DNA of 64,000 nucleotides from Bacteroidota bacterium (GTDB lineage Bacteria; Bacteroidota; Bacteroidia; B-17B0; Aurantibacillaceae): NCBI GenBank assembly GCA_013298715.1, contig JAAFIQ010000005.1, positions 1 to 64,000 of the forward strand, read 5' to 3'. Shown piece by piece: positions 55,107 to 63,031 of this stretch (position 1 is its first letter; each line of letters starts with the position of its first letter). The notes under the pieces were generated by a model. It saw only the letters and a program-made list of their open reading frames with translations, ran no database searches and was not told where the DNA came from. The position numbers and the translations under genes were made by a program.

Positions 55107-56366
55107 CTACTTCAACTTCACCAAAGCCTTATCTAAGTTATCCATCATGGCTGGTATTTCAGCTAACTTACAGGTGCCTACAGAGATTCTATACCAGTCA
55201 GAATTTTCGTCGGTGCCAAAGGCGTAAAATGGCACAATGGCTAGTTTGGCTTCGTCTAACAAATATTTTGTAATATCTTTTGTGCTGTTTAAGGTTAAAC
55301 CATTTTCTGTAATTAAGCCATGCAAACTAAATTGCACGGTAAGGTAAATGGCTGCTTGCGGTGCAATGGCATTTACTTTATACCCTTTTTGTTTTAGTTG
55401 CTCAAATCCTTTATATATTGCTGTAAGGCGTGCATTAATTTTTTCTTTTTGGTCGGTTAAAAATTTGTCGTAATCTTCTAAATTAGTCAAATAGGTTGCG
55501 CTTGCCATTTGCTCTGCCTTTGGGGCCCAAGCACCAACGTGGGTAAGTATGGCTTTCATTTTATCAATTACAAATTTTGGTCCCATGCTCCAACCAACTC
55601 TAACGCCAGTTGCTGCCAAGGATTTAGAAATTCCATCAACAAAAACGGTGTAATTTTTCATTTCTGGTCTAAGGCTCACAGGGTCGTAATGCTTTATGTT
55701 TCCAAAGGTAAGTGCCCAATAAATTTGATCGTACATCAAGTAAACTGGTTTTTTATCAGCACCTCGTTTTTTATTTTCTTCTAAAATTAAATCACAAATG
55801 GCTTCAAGGCCTTCTTTAGTAAACACAGTGCCTGTAGGGTTTTGCGGAGAACACAGCGCTATTAAACTTAAATTACTAATATGTGGTTTAATATCTGCGG
55901 CGCTTGGCATAAAATTATTTTCGGGCTTGGCTTCAATAACAATAGGCTTTGCATCGTTTAAGTAAGTGTAGTGGTTGTTGTTCCAACTTGGTGTTGCAAA
56001 AAGTACATTATCGTTTTTATCAACCAATGCTCTAAAAATACTGTAAATAACAGGGCGCGCGCCACCTGCAATTAAAATTTCATCGGGCTTGTAATCCAAA
56101 TTACCACGTTTTAAAAGTAAGTTGCTTACAGCCTGTCTCAGCTCCAACATGCCATCCGCCGCAGGGTAGTTGGTTTGGTCGTTTTCGTAAGCAATAATAA
56201 TTGCTTGTTTTAATTCAATAGGAATCGGAAATTCTTTAGGATTAAAATCACCAATTGTGAGGTTATAAATTTTTTCGCCAGCTTTTATTTTTTCATTTAC
56301 TTCGCCAGCTAATTTTATAATTTCTGAGCCAATAATGTTTTGTGCAAGGGCAGATACTTTTGTCAT
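55107..56366 (-). CDS. PLP-dependent aminotransferase, class I/II (aspartate aminotransferase-like)
   Basis: 419 residues. SPQNPTGT (173-180), YDQIYW (about 212-217, with D213 for the PLP pyridine nitrogen) and DGISKSLAATGVRVGW (K248 is the Schiff-base lysine) mark a fold type I aminotransferase. The N-terminal GEVNEKIKAGEKIYNLTIGDFNP and the later GVYRIS-like DWYRISVG with Arg for the carboxylate are typical. The substrate is probably aspartate or another amino acid, but this cannot be read from sequence. It has its own -7 box, and no partner gene. Confidence 0.93.
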   Translation of the reverse strand: MTKVSALAQNIIGSEIIKLAGEVNEKIKAGEKIYNLTIGDFNPKEFPIPIELKQAIIIAYENDQTNYPAADGMLELRQAVSNLLLKRGNLDYKPDEILIAGGARPVIYSIFRALVDKNDNVLFATPSWNNNHYTYLNDAKPIVIEAKPENNFMPSAADIKPHISNLSLIALCSPQNPTGTVFTKEGLEAICDLILEENKKRGADKKPVYLMYDQIYWALTFGNIKHYDPVSLRPEMKNYTVFVDGISKSLAATGVRVGWSMGPKFVIDKMKAILTHVGAWAPKAEQMASATYLTNLEDYDKFLTDQKEKINARLTAIYKGFEQLKQKGYKVNAIAPQAAIYLTVQFSLHGLITENGLTLNSTKDITKYLLDEAKLAIVPFYAFGTDENSDWYRISVGTCKLAEIPAMMDNLDKALVKLK

Positions 56367-56389
56367 CTTGTAAATTTGTTTAAGCGTGG

Positions 56390-56397
56390 CAAACCTA
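56390..56397 (-). promoter_or_regulatory. -7 box of the aminotransferase gene
   Basis: TAGGTTTG on the minus strand matches TAnnTTTG. The leader is about 17 nt to the ATG at 56366. Confidence 0.5.
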
Positions 56398-56528
56398 AAT
56401 CTTTTTGCTATAATTATTTACATAAGTTTAAAACAAAGTAATTATGTTAGTAAAATCTTGCTTTTGTTAAAATCAACTCTTGCGAACTAAATCCTTTTAA
56501 ATTTATCGAATAAATCCTCACTTTTGTC

Positions 56529-56540
56529 TAAAACGTTTTA
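56529..56540. promoter_or_regulatory. LacI-type operator candidate
   Basis: TAAAACGTTTTA is a perfect 12-bp palindrome with a central CG, the usual form of LacI-family operators. It lies 112 nt before the LacI-family gene and 163 nt before the divergent aminotransferase. It could mediate autoregulation. Confidence 0.5.
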
Positions 56541-56651
56541 AATAATGAAACTAAATTTTTTTAGCACTAGTATAAAAAGGCTATATTTAGTTAAAACTTA
56601 AGTAACAATTTATACAGAAAAAATAGTTTGAATCAATTTAAATAATAAGCC

Positions 56652-57662
56652 ATGAAAAAATTACAATTAGAAGATTTGGCAAAACAATTAGGTTACTCCA
56701 AAACACTCATTTCAATGGTGCTTAATGGTAAAGGTGATCAATATGGTATAAGCAAAAAAACACAAGCGGCTGTGTTAAATGCAGTTTCCGATTTAGATTA
56801 TACCCCTAACAAATTTGCTAGGGCATTAAGAACTGGTAAAAGTTTTTTTGTTGGATTAATTGTAGCAGATATTAGCAACCCGTTTTACTCAACCATTGCA
56901 AAAAGTATTGAAAGTCAGTTGTTTGAAAAAGGCTATAATTTAATGGTTTGTAGTAGTGAGGAAAACGAAGAGCGCGAAAAAAAATTGGTGGAGATGCTGT
57001 TTAATCAGCAAGGTGTTGATGGAATTATTGTAGCATCGTGTTTTAAAAGCGCAGACTTGTACACACAATCGCGTTTTTATAAATCGCCAATGGTTTTTAT
57101 AGATAGGTTATTGCCAATGTTTAACGCTAATTATGTTATAATCGATAACTATGGTGGATCGGTTGATATAGTAAATTCTTTAGTGAAAAATAAGTGTAAA
57201 AAAATAGCTTGTTTTTCTATAACACCAAGTTATTTAAGTACGATTGAAGATAGGATTAACGGCTATAAAGACGCATTAAAAAAAAATAATTTAGAGCTTG
57301 ATGAAAATTTACTAAAGGCAATTAATTTTAATAATATTGAACAGGATATTATTATGGCCTTAGACAATTTACTTAAAAATGATAAAGATGTTGATGCCAT
57401 TTACTGTCTGAATAACAATATTACAACTACTTTATTGAAAGTTTTAAAAGATACCAAGTACAATAAAAGTTTATCTAAAATTAAAATTGCAAGTTTTGAT
57501 GATGTTACCTTATTCGATATTATCGATAGAAAAATTACTTCTGTGTCGCAACCAGTGGAGGAGATTGGTAAGCAATCGGCAAGTTTGTTGTTAGAAATAA
57601 TTGATGAAACCCAAACTAATAAATCTAATATAGTTCTTAAAACAAGTTTGATTGAGCGTTAG
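56652..57662 (+). CDS. LacI-family transcriptional regulator
   Basis: 336 residues. The HTH (LEDLAKQLGYSKTLISMVLNG, about 5-25) and hinge (NKFARALRTGKSFFVGLIV, about 53-71) are of LacI type. A periplasmic-binding-like ligand domain follows, with the FIDRLLP and ASFDDVTLFDII marks. The ligand, perhaps a sugar, cannot be named since no transport or sugar genes lie beside it. A palindrome typical for the family lies upstream. Its last 26 bases overlap the converging SprT-like gene. Confidence 0.93.
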   Translation: MKKLQLEDLAKQLGYSKTLISMVLNGKGDQYGISKKTQAAVLNAVSDLDYTPNKFARALRTGKSFFVGLIVADISNPFYSTIAKSIESQLFEKGYNLMVCSSEENEEREKKLVEMLFNQQGVDGIIVASCFKSADLYTQSRFYKSPMVFIDRLLPMFNANYVIIDNYGGSVDIVNSLVKNKCKKIACFSITPSYLSTIEDRINGYKDALKKNNLELDENLLKAINFNNIEQDIIMALDNLLKNDKDVDAIYCLNNNITTTLLKVLKDTKYNKSLSKIKIASFDDVTLFDIIDRKITSVSQPVEEIGKQSASLLLEIIDETQTNKSNIVLKTSLIER

Positions 57663-58296
57663 TTTTTTTCTCAAATACCATAACCTCGGCAATGGCATGA
57701 AATAAGTATGTTTGTTGCGAGCTTACCTCAATACACTTAAATCGTTTTTTAATTAATTCTTTTTTAATAAACACACGCCTATCATAAATAAACTCCGTAT
57801 TGTAAGGTAAGTACTCTAAAAATAGGGTATCGGAATCTGAGTTGTAATTGCTCAATACTTTATATAAAAAAACATCGGTACAGCTAGATGCTGCGGGGTT
57901 TCGCAAGTAGCTATTTAAAGCGGCTAATACATCAAGCGGAAAAATGTCAGTGCTTAAAAAAGGATGCATTAATTGTTTAAAATTTTGTTTCCACTCTGCC
58001 CCATGCGGTGCAACCCGGTTTTTATAATGATTAAAGGTTATTAAATGAGCTACTTCATGCACCAAGGTTACTAAAAAAGCGTATTTATTTAAGTTGTGAT
58101 TTACCGTAATAACATGGTTGAAGCCATCACGTGGAGAAGTATAGTCGCCTAGTTTTGTTTTACGTTCTTTGGTAATTTTTAATTTAAAATCAAATTCAAC
58201 AACCCATTTAGCAATTGTTTCAACAGCTTGCTCCGGAATATACTTTTTTAATATATCAGAGTTTTTTTGAAATTGTATTGCTCTATTTTCTTGCAT
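57637..58296 (-). CDS. SprT-like zinc metalloprotease domain protein
   Basis: 219 residues. The HEVAH motif (80-84) supplies two zinc ligands and the catalytic glutamate E81; H98 in PHGAEWK is the expected third ligand. This is the SprT/SPRTN-type fold, and a zinc-ribbon is not obvious in the C-terminal part. In eukaryotes SPRTN cuts DNA-protein crosslinks; the role of bacterial SprT is unknown. It converges on and overlaps the LacI gene by 26 bp. Confidence 0.85.
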   Translation of the reverse strand: MQENRAIQFQKNSDILKKYIPEQAVETIAKWVVEFDFKLKITKERKTKLGDYTSPRDGFNHVITVNHNLNKYAFLVTLVHEVAHLITFNHYKNRVAPHGAEWKQNFKQLMHPFLSTDIFPLDVLAALNSYLRNPAASSCTDVFLYKVLSNYNSDSDTLFLEYLPYNTEFIYDRRVFIKKELIKKRFKCIEVSSQQTYLFHAIAEVMVFEKKTNAQSNLF

Positions 58297-58335
58297 TGTT
58301 TGTAAAATTAAATACTAATTATACAGCTTTGTAAA

Positions 58336-58343
58336 TAGGTTTG
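58336..58343 (+). promoter_or_regulatory. -7 box of nadE
   Basis: TAGGTTTG matches TAnnTTTG. The leader is about 22 nt to the ATG at 58372. Confidence 0.5.
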
Positions 58344-58371
58344 CATAAATTTACAAACAAAGTTTTTAGGT

Positions 58372-59151
58372 ATGCAAACTCAAAAAGTAGTACAACATAT
58401 TGTTGATTGGTTGTTAGATTACAGCAACACTTCTAAAACAGATGGATTTGTAATAGGAATTAGTGGTGGTATTGATAGTGCAGTAACATCAACCCTTTGC
58501 GCTTTAACTGGTAAAAAAGTAATTGCCTTAAATATGCCGATAAAGCAATTTAAAAACGAATTTGATAGAAGCAACGAACATAGTGTTTGGTTAAAGTCAC
58601 AATTTAAAAATGTTGAATCCAGCACCGTTGAACTAACATCTGCTTTTGAAGCAATTGAAAAATCTTTTCCTGTAAATGTAAGTTCAGACTTTTTAAGTAT
58701 GGCAAACACCCGTTCACGATTACGCATGATAACTTTATACGCCTTTGCTACAACCAATAAGCTATTGGTGGCTGGCACAGGAAATAAGGTTGAGGATTTT
58801 GGTGTTGGATTTTTTACTAAATACGGCGATGGTGGTGTTGATTTAAGCCCTATTGCAGATTTGTATAAAAGTCAAGTTTACGAATTAGCTAAGCATTTAG
58901 GCGTTCCAAGCAGCATACAAGAAGCAAAACCTACCGATGGTTTGTTTGCAGATGGTAGAAGCGATGAAGATCAAATTGGTGCTACTTACCCTGAATTGGA
59001 GTGGGCTATGGAATATATTGCTAATAACGAAACTTACCAATTAAATGAGCGACAAACGGAAGTAATGAAAATTTATTTACAACGTCATAAAGCCAACTTA
59101 CATAAAATAAACCCCATTCCTGTTTGTATGCTTCCAAAAGATTATCTTTAA
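58372..59151 (+). CDS. nadE: NH3-dependent NAD+ synthetase
   Basis: 259 residues, the short ammonia-dependent form with no glutaminase domain. The PP-loop SGGIDS (31-36) binds ATP pyrophosphate. NKVEDFGVGFFTKYGDGGVDLSPIADLYKSQV and KPTDGLFADGRSDEDQIG are family signatures. It adenylates nicotinate adenine dinucleotide and amidates it to NAD+. It is followed 32 nt later by the DUF937-like gene. Confidence 0.96.
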   Translation: MQTQKVVQHIVDWLLDYSNTSKTDGFVIGISGGIDSAVTSTLCALTGKKVIALNMPIKQFKNEFDRSNEHSVWLKSQFKNVESSTVELTSAFEAIEKSFPVNVSSDFLSMANTRSRLRMITLYAFATTNKLLVAGTGNKVEDFGVGFFTKYGDGGVDLSPIADLYKSQVYELAKHLGVPSSIQEAKPTDGLFADGRSDEDQIGATYPELEWAMEYIANNETYQLNERQTEVMKIYLQRHKANLHKINPIPVCMLPKDYL

Positions 59152-59183
59152 AAAATAGTATCAACCAATAAAAAAAAATAAAT

Positions 59184-59621
59184 ATGTTAGACAATTTAAT
59201 TAACCTAGTAAAGGAACATGCAGGAGATGCAATAATTAACAACCCTGCAATCCCAAACGAAAAAAATGATGAAGCTATACAAACAACGGCCGGCTCAATT
59301 GTTGATACACTTAAAGCGCAAGCTACAAGTGGTAACCTAAACAATGTGTTAGAAATGTTTAAAGGAGGTGCCAATTCAAATTCAGGAGTTACAAGTGCAA
59401 TAAGTGGAAACGTAGTATCCGATTTGATGAAAAAATTCGGAATTGATAATGCACAAGCAAGTTCAATAGCCAGTAATTTATTACCTAAAGTAATGGAAAA
59501 TTTTGTTAGCAAAACAAACAATCCAGATGATAAAAGTTTTGATTTAGGCGATATTGTAAAAAATATTGGTGGCGGAAATTTATCAGGAATGTTAGGTGGT
59601 TTAGGGAATTTATTTAAATAA
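59184..59621 (+). CDS. DUF937/YidB-like small protein
   Basis: 145 residues without signal peptide. The Gly-rich, helical pattern fits DUF937 proteins: LINLVKEHAGDAIINNPAIP, SGNVVSDLMKKFGIDNAQASSIAS and the C-terminal GGGNLSGMLGGLGNLFK. The function of the family is unknown. It follows nadE after 32 nt and may be cotranscribed. A loose hairpin (GAAAGTATTTTAG / CTAAAATATTTTC, 59647-59692) lies between it and the converging gene at 59756. Confidence 0.75.
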   Translation: MLDNLINLVKEHAGDAIINNPAIPNEKNDEAIQTTAGSIVDTLKAQATSGNLNNVLEMFKGGANSNSGVTSAISGNVVSDLMKKFGIDNAQASSIASNLLPKVMENFVSKTNNPDDKSFDLGDIVKNIGGGNLSGMLGGLGNLFK

Positions 59622-59755
59622 TATTCATTAACCTTATATCAAAGGCGAAAGTATTTTAGTGAAAAATATAAATCAATTACCTAAAATATTTTCGACTTTT
59701 ATTTTGGATTTAAACATAATTCACTTTGATTTAAATCCATAACGTTATCAAAGAA

Positions 59756-60199
59756 TTAAGTTATCGATTCAATGGCTTGCTCTACCGAAACAACATAAGT
59801 TATAGTTATTCCATTCAAAATCTCTTTACTAAATTTTTGAAATATTTCAAATTTTCCTGCCTCAACGGCTTTTTCAAACCAATCAAGTTTGGGTAAAATT
59901 TTATAATGATTGGTTAAGCCTTTGGTTTTCATTATCGGTTTCCACACGGCAAAGTACCACTCCATACTGGGTTGATGAAAGGTTCTTAGTTTTTGTTTAT
60001 CAAATATCAGATGCTTAATTTCTGCTGTTTCAATCATTGTTGATAGGTGTAGAAACATTTCTTTAAAACTATCAATTGGAATATACTCTTCCTCAGCAAC
60101 ACAAATTGCCATTTTTAATTCTTTATTGAAAAATAACGAAGAGTATTCTCCTTTATTTTCAAGCGTAAAATCAAATCCTTTGTAAATTAAATTTGCCAT
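59756..60199 (-). CDS. Small protein paired with a SpoIIE phosphatase (SpoIIAA-like)
   Basis: 147 residues. Alternating strands and helices suggest an alpha-beta fold near the STAS/SpoIIAA or Lipid-binding CRAL type: FDFTLENKGEYSSLFF, LKMAICVAEEEYIPI, IKHLIFDKQKLRTFHQP and GITITYVVSVEQAIE. Genes like this are common beside SpoIIE phosphatases in Bacteroidetes. It lies 3 nt after the phosphatase gene in the same operon. It might be its substrate or target; this is inference from position. Confidence 0.55.
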   Translation of the reverse strand: MANLIYKGFDFTLENKGEYSSLFFNKELKMAICVAEEEYIPIDSFKEMFLHLSTMIETAEIKHLIFDKQKLRTFHQPSMEWYFAVWKPIMKTKGLTNHYKILPKLDWFEKAVEAGKFEIFQKFSKEILNGITITYVVSVEQAIESIT

Positions 60200-60202
60200 A
60201 AA

Positions 60203-61075
60203 TTAAAATTCTATAACTATAAATGAAACGTCATCTGTTTGTTTATTTTCACCCTTCCACAACTTAAATTCTGATTCTAATTCAGCTGCGAGCGCGGTTG
60301 CAGATTGTTTGCTTAATTTCATGAGTAATTGCTTCAATCGTTCTTTAGAAAACTTTTTATTATTAACGCCACCAAACTGATCAATTAGTCCATCTGAGTA
60401 AATAATAAGTTTATTCCCTACTGAAACTGTAATCTCGAAAAGTTCGAAGGAGGAGTTAGCCTCATCCCCAATCGATTTTTTATTATTGGGTAACTCATAT
60501 ACTTCTCCGTTATCATACAATAGTAATGCTTTACCGCGGGCAGAACCATAAGTAAGGCGGTTTTGCTTTGAAGAATAATTGAATATAATTGCTTCTTTGT
60601 GAGCTATTGAACTTCTGCTGTTATTAAATGTGGTATGTAACTGATAGTTTAATAAATTTAGAAGTGTATGCGGGTTATCTATTTCCATCGACGTCATTAA
60701 CTCCTTTAACAATAAATTACCTGAGATACTTAACATCGCTGCGGGGACTCCATGTCCGGTTGAATCTAATAACCCAAAAACCACACCTTTATTTGTGTTT
60801 TTAATAAATACGCTATCACCTCCAATACCAATTTGTTGAATTACTCTGTACGCGGCATCTTTAAAAAAAATCTTTAATATATCTGTATCCGGCAAAAGTG
60901 AATTTTGAATACGAGAAGCGAAATTTATACTTTCAAAAATTTCTCGGTTAACTACTAACAGTTCGTTATTTTTTTGTTCTAAATCTTTTTGTATTTGAAC
61001 CAAAAACTTAGTGGTTTGAGCCAGCATAGCTTCTTTGGCTTGCAGTTGTTCTTTGTAATAAATTGTTTCTGGCAT
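60203..61075 (-). CDS. SpoIIE/PP2C-type Ser/Thr phosphatase, soluble
   Basis: 290 residues. An N-terminal coiled coil (about 1-55) precedes a SpoIIE domain. Its metal-binding aspartates lie in IGGDSVFI, LLDSTGHGVPAAMLS and IYSDGLIDQFGG. KQTDDVSFIVIEF ends the domain. It lacks the membrane and HAMP parts of the protein at 3810. It shares the same operon with the small protein at 59756. The two would form the core of a partner-switching module. Confidence 0.88.
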   Translation of the reverse strand: MPETIYYKEQLQAKEAMLAQTTKFLVQIQKDLEQKNNELLVVNREIFESINFASRIQNSLLPDTDILKIFFKDAAYRVIQQIGIGGDSVFIKNTNKGVVFGLLDSTGHGVPAAMLSISGNLLLKELMTSMEIDNPHTLLNLLNYQLHTTFNNSRSSIAHKEAIIFNYSSKQNRLTYGSARGKALLLYDNGEVYELPNNKKSIGDEANSSFELFEITVSVGNKLIIYSDGLIDQFGGVNNKKFSKERLKQLLMKLSKQSATALAAELESEFKLWKGENKQTDDVSFIVIEF

Positions 61076-61216
61076 GTTTGCTTAATTACCGATAGCTTTG
61101 GTTTATGTTTTATTCATTAAACAGGAATATGTTTATATTGTTTATAAAAATAAAGGAGGCTACTACCTATTTTAATTATTAGGTGGCTTAAATGTGCTAA
61201 GCTATTTTTTATTAAG

Positions 61217-61351
61217 ATGATTAAAAAAACTTGTTTGGGTAAAACTATTGAAGTTTCTTTTAACCCTAAAGCAACATTTCTTCTTTTGAACTATCCTAGA
61301 CGATTAAAGCCAGGTAAAAATCTTTTAAAAGAATTGAAGCGTAAAATGTAA
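61217..61351 (+). CDS. Small ORF A (44 residues), tentative
   Basis: ATG at 61217 to TAA at 61349-61351. The product is basic (KKTCLGKTIEV, LNYPRRLKPGKNLLKEL). It has no signal peptide and resembles nothing I know. Its stop overlaps the start of small ORF B by one base (TAATG), the same coupling as in crtZ-crtY. This arrangement is the main reason to consider it real. Confidence 0.35.
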   Translation: MIKKTCLGKTIEVSFNPKATFLLLNYPRRLKPGKNLLKELKRKM

Positions 61352-61515
61352 TGGCCTATGTTTTACAATACTTTGATGAAATGGAGGCAGATGTACACGA
61401 ACACCCCCCAAAAAAATATAAATCAAATTACCAATTAATTTTATCTGTTTGCGGCTTGGCTGGCTGTATAATTATTATTATAGATATTCATACAAAGATT
61501 ACATTTCAAATATAA
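61351..61515 (+). CDS. Small ORF B (54 residues), one transmembrane helix, tentative
   Basis: MAYVLQYFDEMEADVHEHPP begins a short polar part with an acidic stretch. A hydrophobic helix follows (LILSVCGLAGCIIIII, about 30-45) and a short basic tail. Together with ORF A it looks like a two-gene unit of a small soluble and a small membrane protein. No family is recognised; a chance open frame cannot be excluded. Confidence 0.38.
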   Translation: MAYVLQYFDEMEADVHEHPPKKYKSNYQLILSVCGLAGCIIIIIDIHTKITFQI

Positions 61516-61743
61516 TACCAAGTATATTTAACAAATAGTCCAATGTAACTTCAAGCAAATTTTTTTTAGCACTGGTTTTTGCTTAAGCAGCCTCTTAAAA
61601 AAATTGTGTCGAGAATCTTCTGGAGAAGCCTATTATGTTGCTTCTCGATACGCGTTTGCGGGGAAATCTTGGAGCAAAAGCTACTCGAAGCGACTAGATA
61701 ACAAATTGAACTAATCAATATTTGTCCTTGGAATAACAAAAAT

Positions 61744-61802
61744 GCTTCTACGAAGCAGGTTACCTGCCATTATGCCAAACCGCTGTTAACAGCAGGTTTT
61801 TT
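61744..61802. repeat. Cluster of short palindromes and terminator before doxX
   Basis: Three palindromes follow each other: GCTTCTACGAAGC (61744-61756), GCAGGTTACCTGC (61755-61767), and AAACC-GCTGTTAACAGC-AGGTTTTTT (61777-61802). The last has T on the plus strand and can end transcription from either side. The rest of 61516-61805 shows no gene. Confidence 0.55.
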
Positions 61803-61805
61803 GTT

Positions 61806-62186
61806 CTAAATGCTTTCTCGTTGTTTTAATATAGTTATCAAAGAAGCCGTATTGTTTAGGTATAGTAATGCAGAAATAAGAATAAAAGAAACCATTGCTG
61901 GAATAGCTTTTGATATTTCAACTCCTGCTCCAAAATGAACAGCTATTGCACTTGTTACTAAAAACAATAATGTCAGAAGTGCAATACCTCTTGCTCGTTT
62001 TAACCAAATACCTAATACACATATAACTTCTATCAGTCCGATTATAAAACCAAAACTATGCGAAATATGGAGTTCGTCTAATTGTTGGTAGAGTTGTGGA
62101 AAACCTATTAGTTTTAATACACCTACTGCTGTCATTTGCAAACTCACTAAAACAAGTATGCCGTAAAAAATTCTTTTTTTTGTCAT
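61806..62186 (-). CDS. DoxX-like membrane protein
   Basis: 126 residues with four hydrophobic helices (about 6-24, 45-62, 67-85 and 93-112), the DoxX-like layout. LKLIGFPQLYQQLDELHIS and FIIGLIEVICVLGIWL are typical of the DoxX_2 type. These proteins are small quinone- or redox-associated membrane proteins of unclear role. It follows the Crp-type regulator gene after 75 nt. A CRP-like palindrome lies in this gap, which suggests direct control by that regulator. Confidence 0.85.
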   Translation of the reverse strand: MTKKRIFYGILVLVSLQMTAVGVLKLIGFPQLYQQLDELHISHSFGFIIGLIEVICVLGIWLKRARGIALLTLLFLVTSAIAVHFGAGVEISKAIPAMVSFILISALLYLNNTASLITILKQRESI

Positions 62187-62239
62187 GATTTCATTATTTT
62201 AAATTCAAGACAAAATTGTGATATAATAATTGCGTTAAC

Positions 62240-62255
62240 TGTGATTCAAATCACA
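62240..62255 (-). promoter_or_regulatory. CRP/FNR-type operator upstream of doxX
   Basis: TGTGATTCAAATCACA matches TGTGA-N6-TCACA perfectly and also contains TGAT-N4-ATCA. It lies 54 bp before the doxX ATG and just after the crp-type stop. The regulator's recognition helix (RETVSR) equals the CRP pattern RETVGR that reads TGTGA. Confidence 0.65.
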
Positions 62256-62261
62256 AAATTC

Positions 62262-62834
62262 TTATGCCGCTATTTTGCTAGGAAGTCGGCTTACTGTTTC
62301 TCTTGTTAAGCCTAAAAATTGAGAGAGATGCGTTACCGAAACCCTTTGAAGTAAATTTGGTCTATTTGTTAATAAGAATTCATATCGCTCTTGAGGTGTC
62401 ATTGTTAATAGAATTTTCAAATGCTCTTTATGATAGGCTAAAATGTCGTGAGTTACCTGTCTTCCAATTTTTTCAAAAACAGGAAATTGAATACAAAGAT
62501 TTTCAAGATCTGTATTTTTAAATGCAATTATCTCTGAATTTTCTAATGCCTTTATAGAGTAGTCGGAAGGGTTTTTATTTATATAACTTTCACAGTCGGA
62601 AAGGAAAGTATTTTCGATATTAAATTGAATAATTTTTTCGTTGCCTTGTGTATCTATTGCATAAAGTTTGAATAGCCCTTTAACTACAAAAGCCGACGAA
62701 TAACAAATTTGCCCTGCTTGTAAGAATAATTGTTTTTTTGCAATTGATTTTGATTTTAGAATTGTGGAAAAAGCCGTCCACTCTTGCCCTGTTAAGTCAG
62801 CAGTTTTAGTAATATGTTGTCGAAATATTTCCAT
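62262..62834 (-). CDS. Crp/Fnr-family transcriptional regulator
   Basis: 190 residues. The cyclic-nucleotide-binding-like domain (about 25-130) has KQLFLQAGQICYSSAFVVKGLFKLY but not the RxA cAMP-binding pattern, so the effector is not known. The HTH is at the C-terminus (VTHLSQFLGLTRETVSRL), and the protein ends eight residues after it (PSKIAA). This short tail is common in Bacteroidetes members. A matching operator lies downstream, before doxX. No Fe-S cysteine cluster of Fnr type is present. Confidence 0.92.
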   Translation of the reverse strand: MEIFRQHITKTADLTGQEWTAFSTILKSKSIAKKQLFLQAGQICYSSAFVVKGLFKLYAIDTQGNEKIIQFNIENTFLSDCESYINKNPSDYSIKALENSEIIAFKNTDLENLCIQFPVFEKIGRQVTHDILAYHKEHLKILLTMTPQERYEFLLTNRPNLLQRVSVTHLSQFLGLTRETVSRLPSKIAA

Positions 62835-62932
62835 TTTGTTGACGTGTTATGAGATAACTTTAGATTTGCTACTAACTCATTATGTTTTAAATCTAATAAA
62901 ATCCTTTTATCATATTTTTTTCTGTTCGAAAT

Positions 62933-62948
62933 CCTGTCCGCGGGCAGG
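62933..62948. repeat. GC-rich REP-like palindrome
   Basis: CCTGTCCGCGGGCAGG is a palindrome with one G-U pair, GC-rich in AT-rich surroundings. A related CTGCCGTCTGGCAG lies inside attC-like site 4 (54041-54054). Such CCTGCC-type palindromes are dispersed in Bacteroidetes genomes. Confidence 0.45.
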
Positions 62949-62995
62949 TAGGTTAGAACATTTTTGGAACAGTTCGTGAAAAATGTGATTCTCAC

Positions 62996-63027
62996 AAAAA
63001 AACCCAAACTTTTTTGTTTGGGTTTTT
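62996..63027 (-). terminator. Terminator after hpf
   Basis: AACCCAAAC (63001-63009) pairs with GTTTGGGTT (63016-63024), extended by A and T runs. On the minus strand it lies a few bases after the hpf stop. Confidence 0.85.
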
Positions 63028-63031
63028 AAAT

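Noticed and set aside
62764-63007. Overlapping 71-residue open frames on both strands near the REP-like palindrome
   Set aside because: They overlap the crp-type gene start and the hpf terminator and lack any protein-like pattern.
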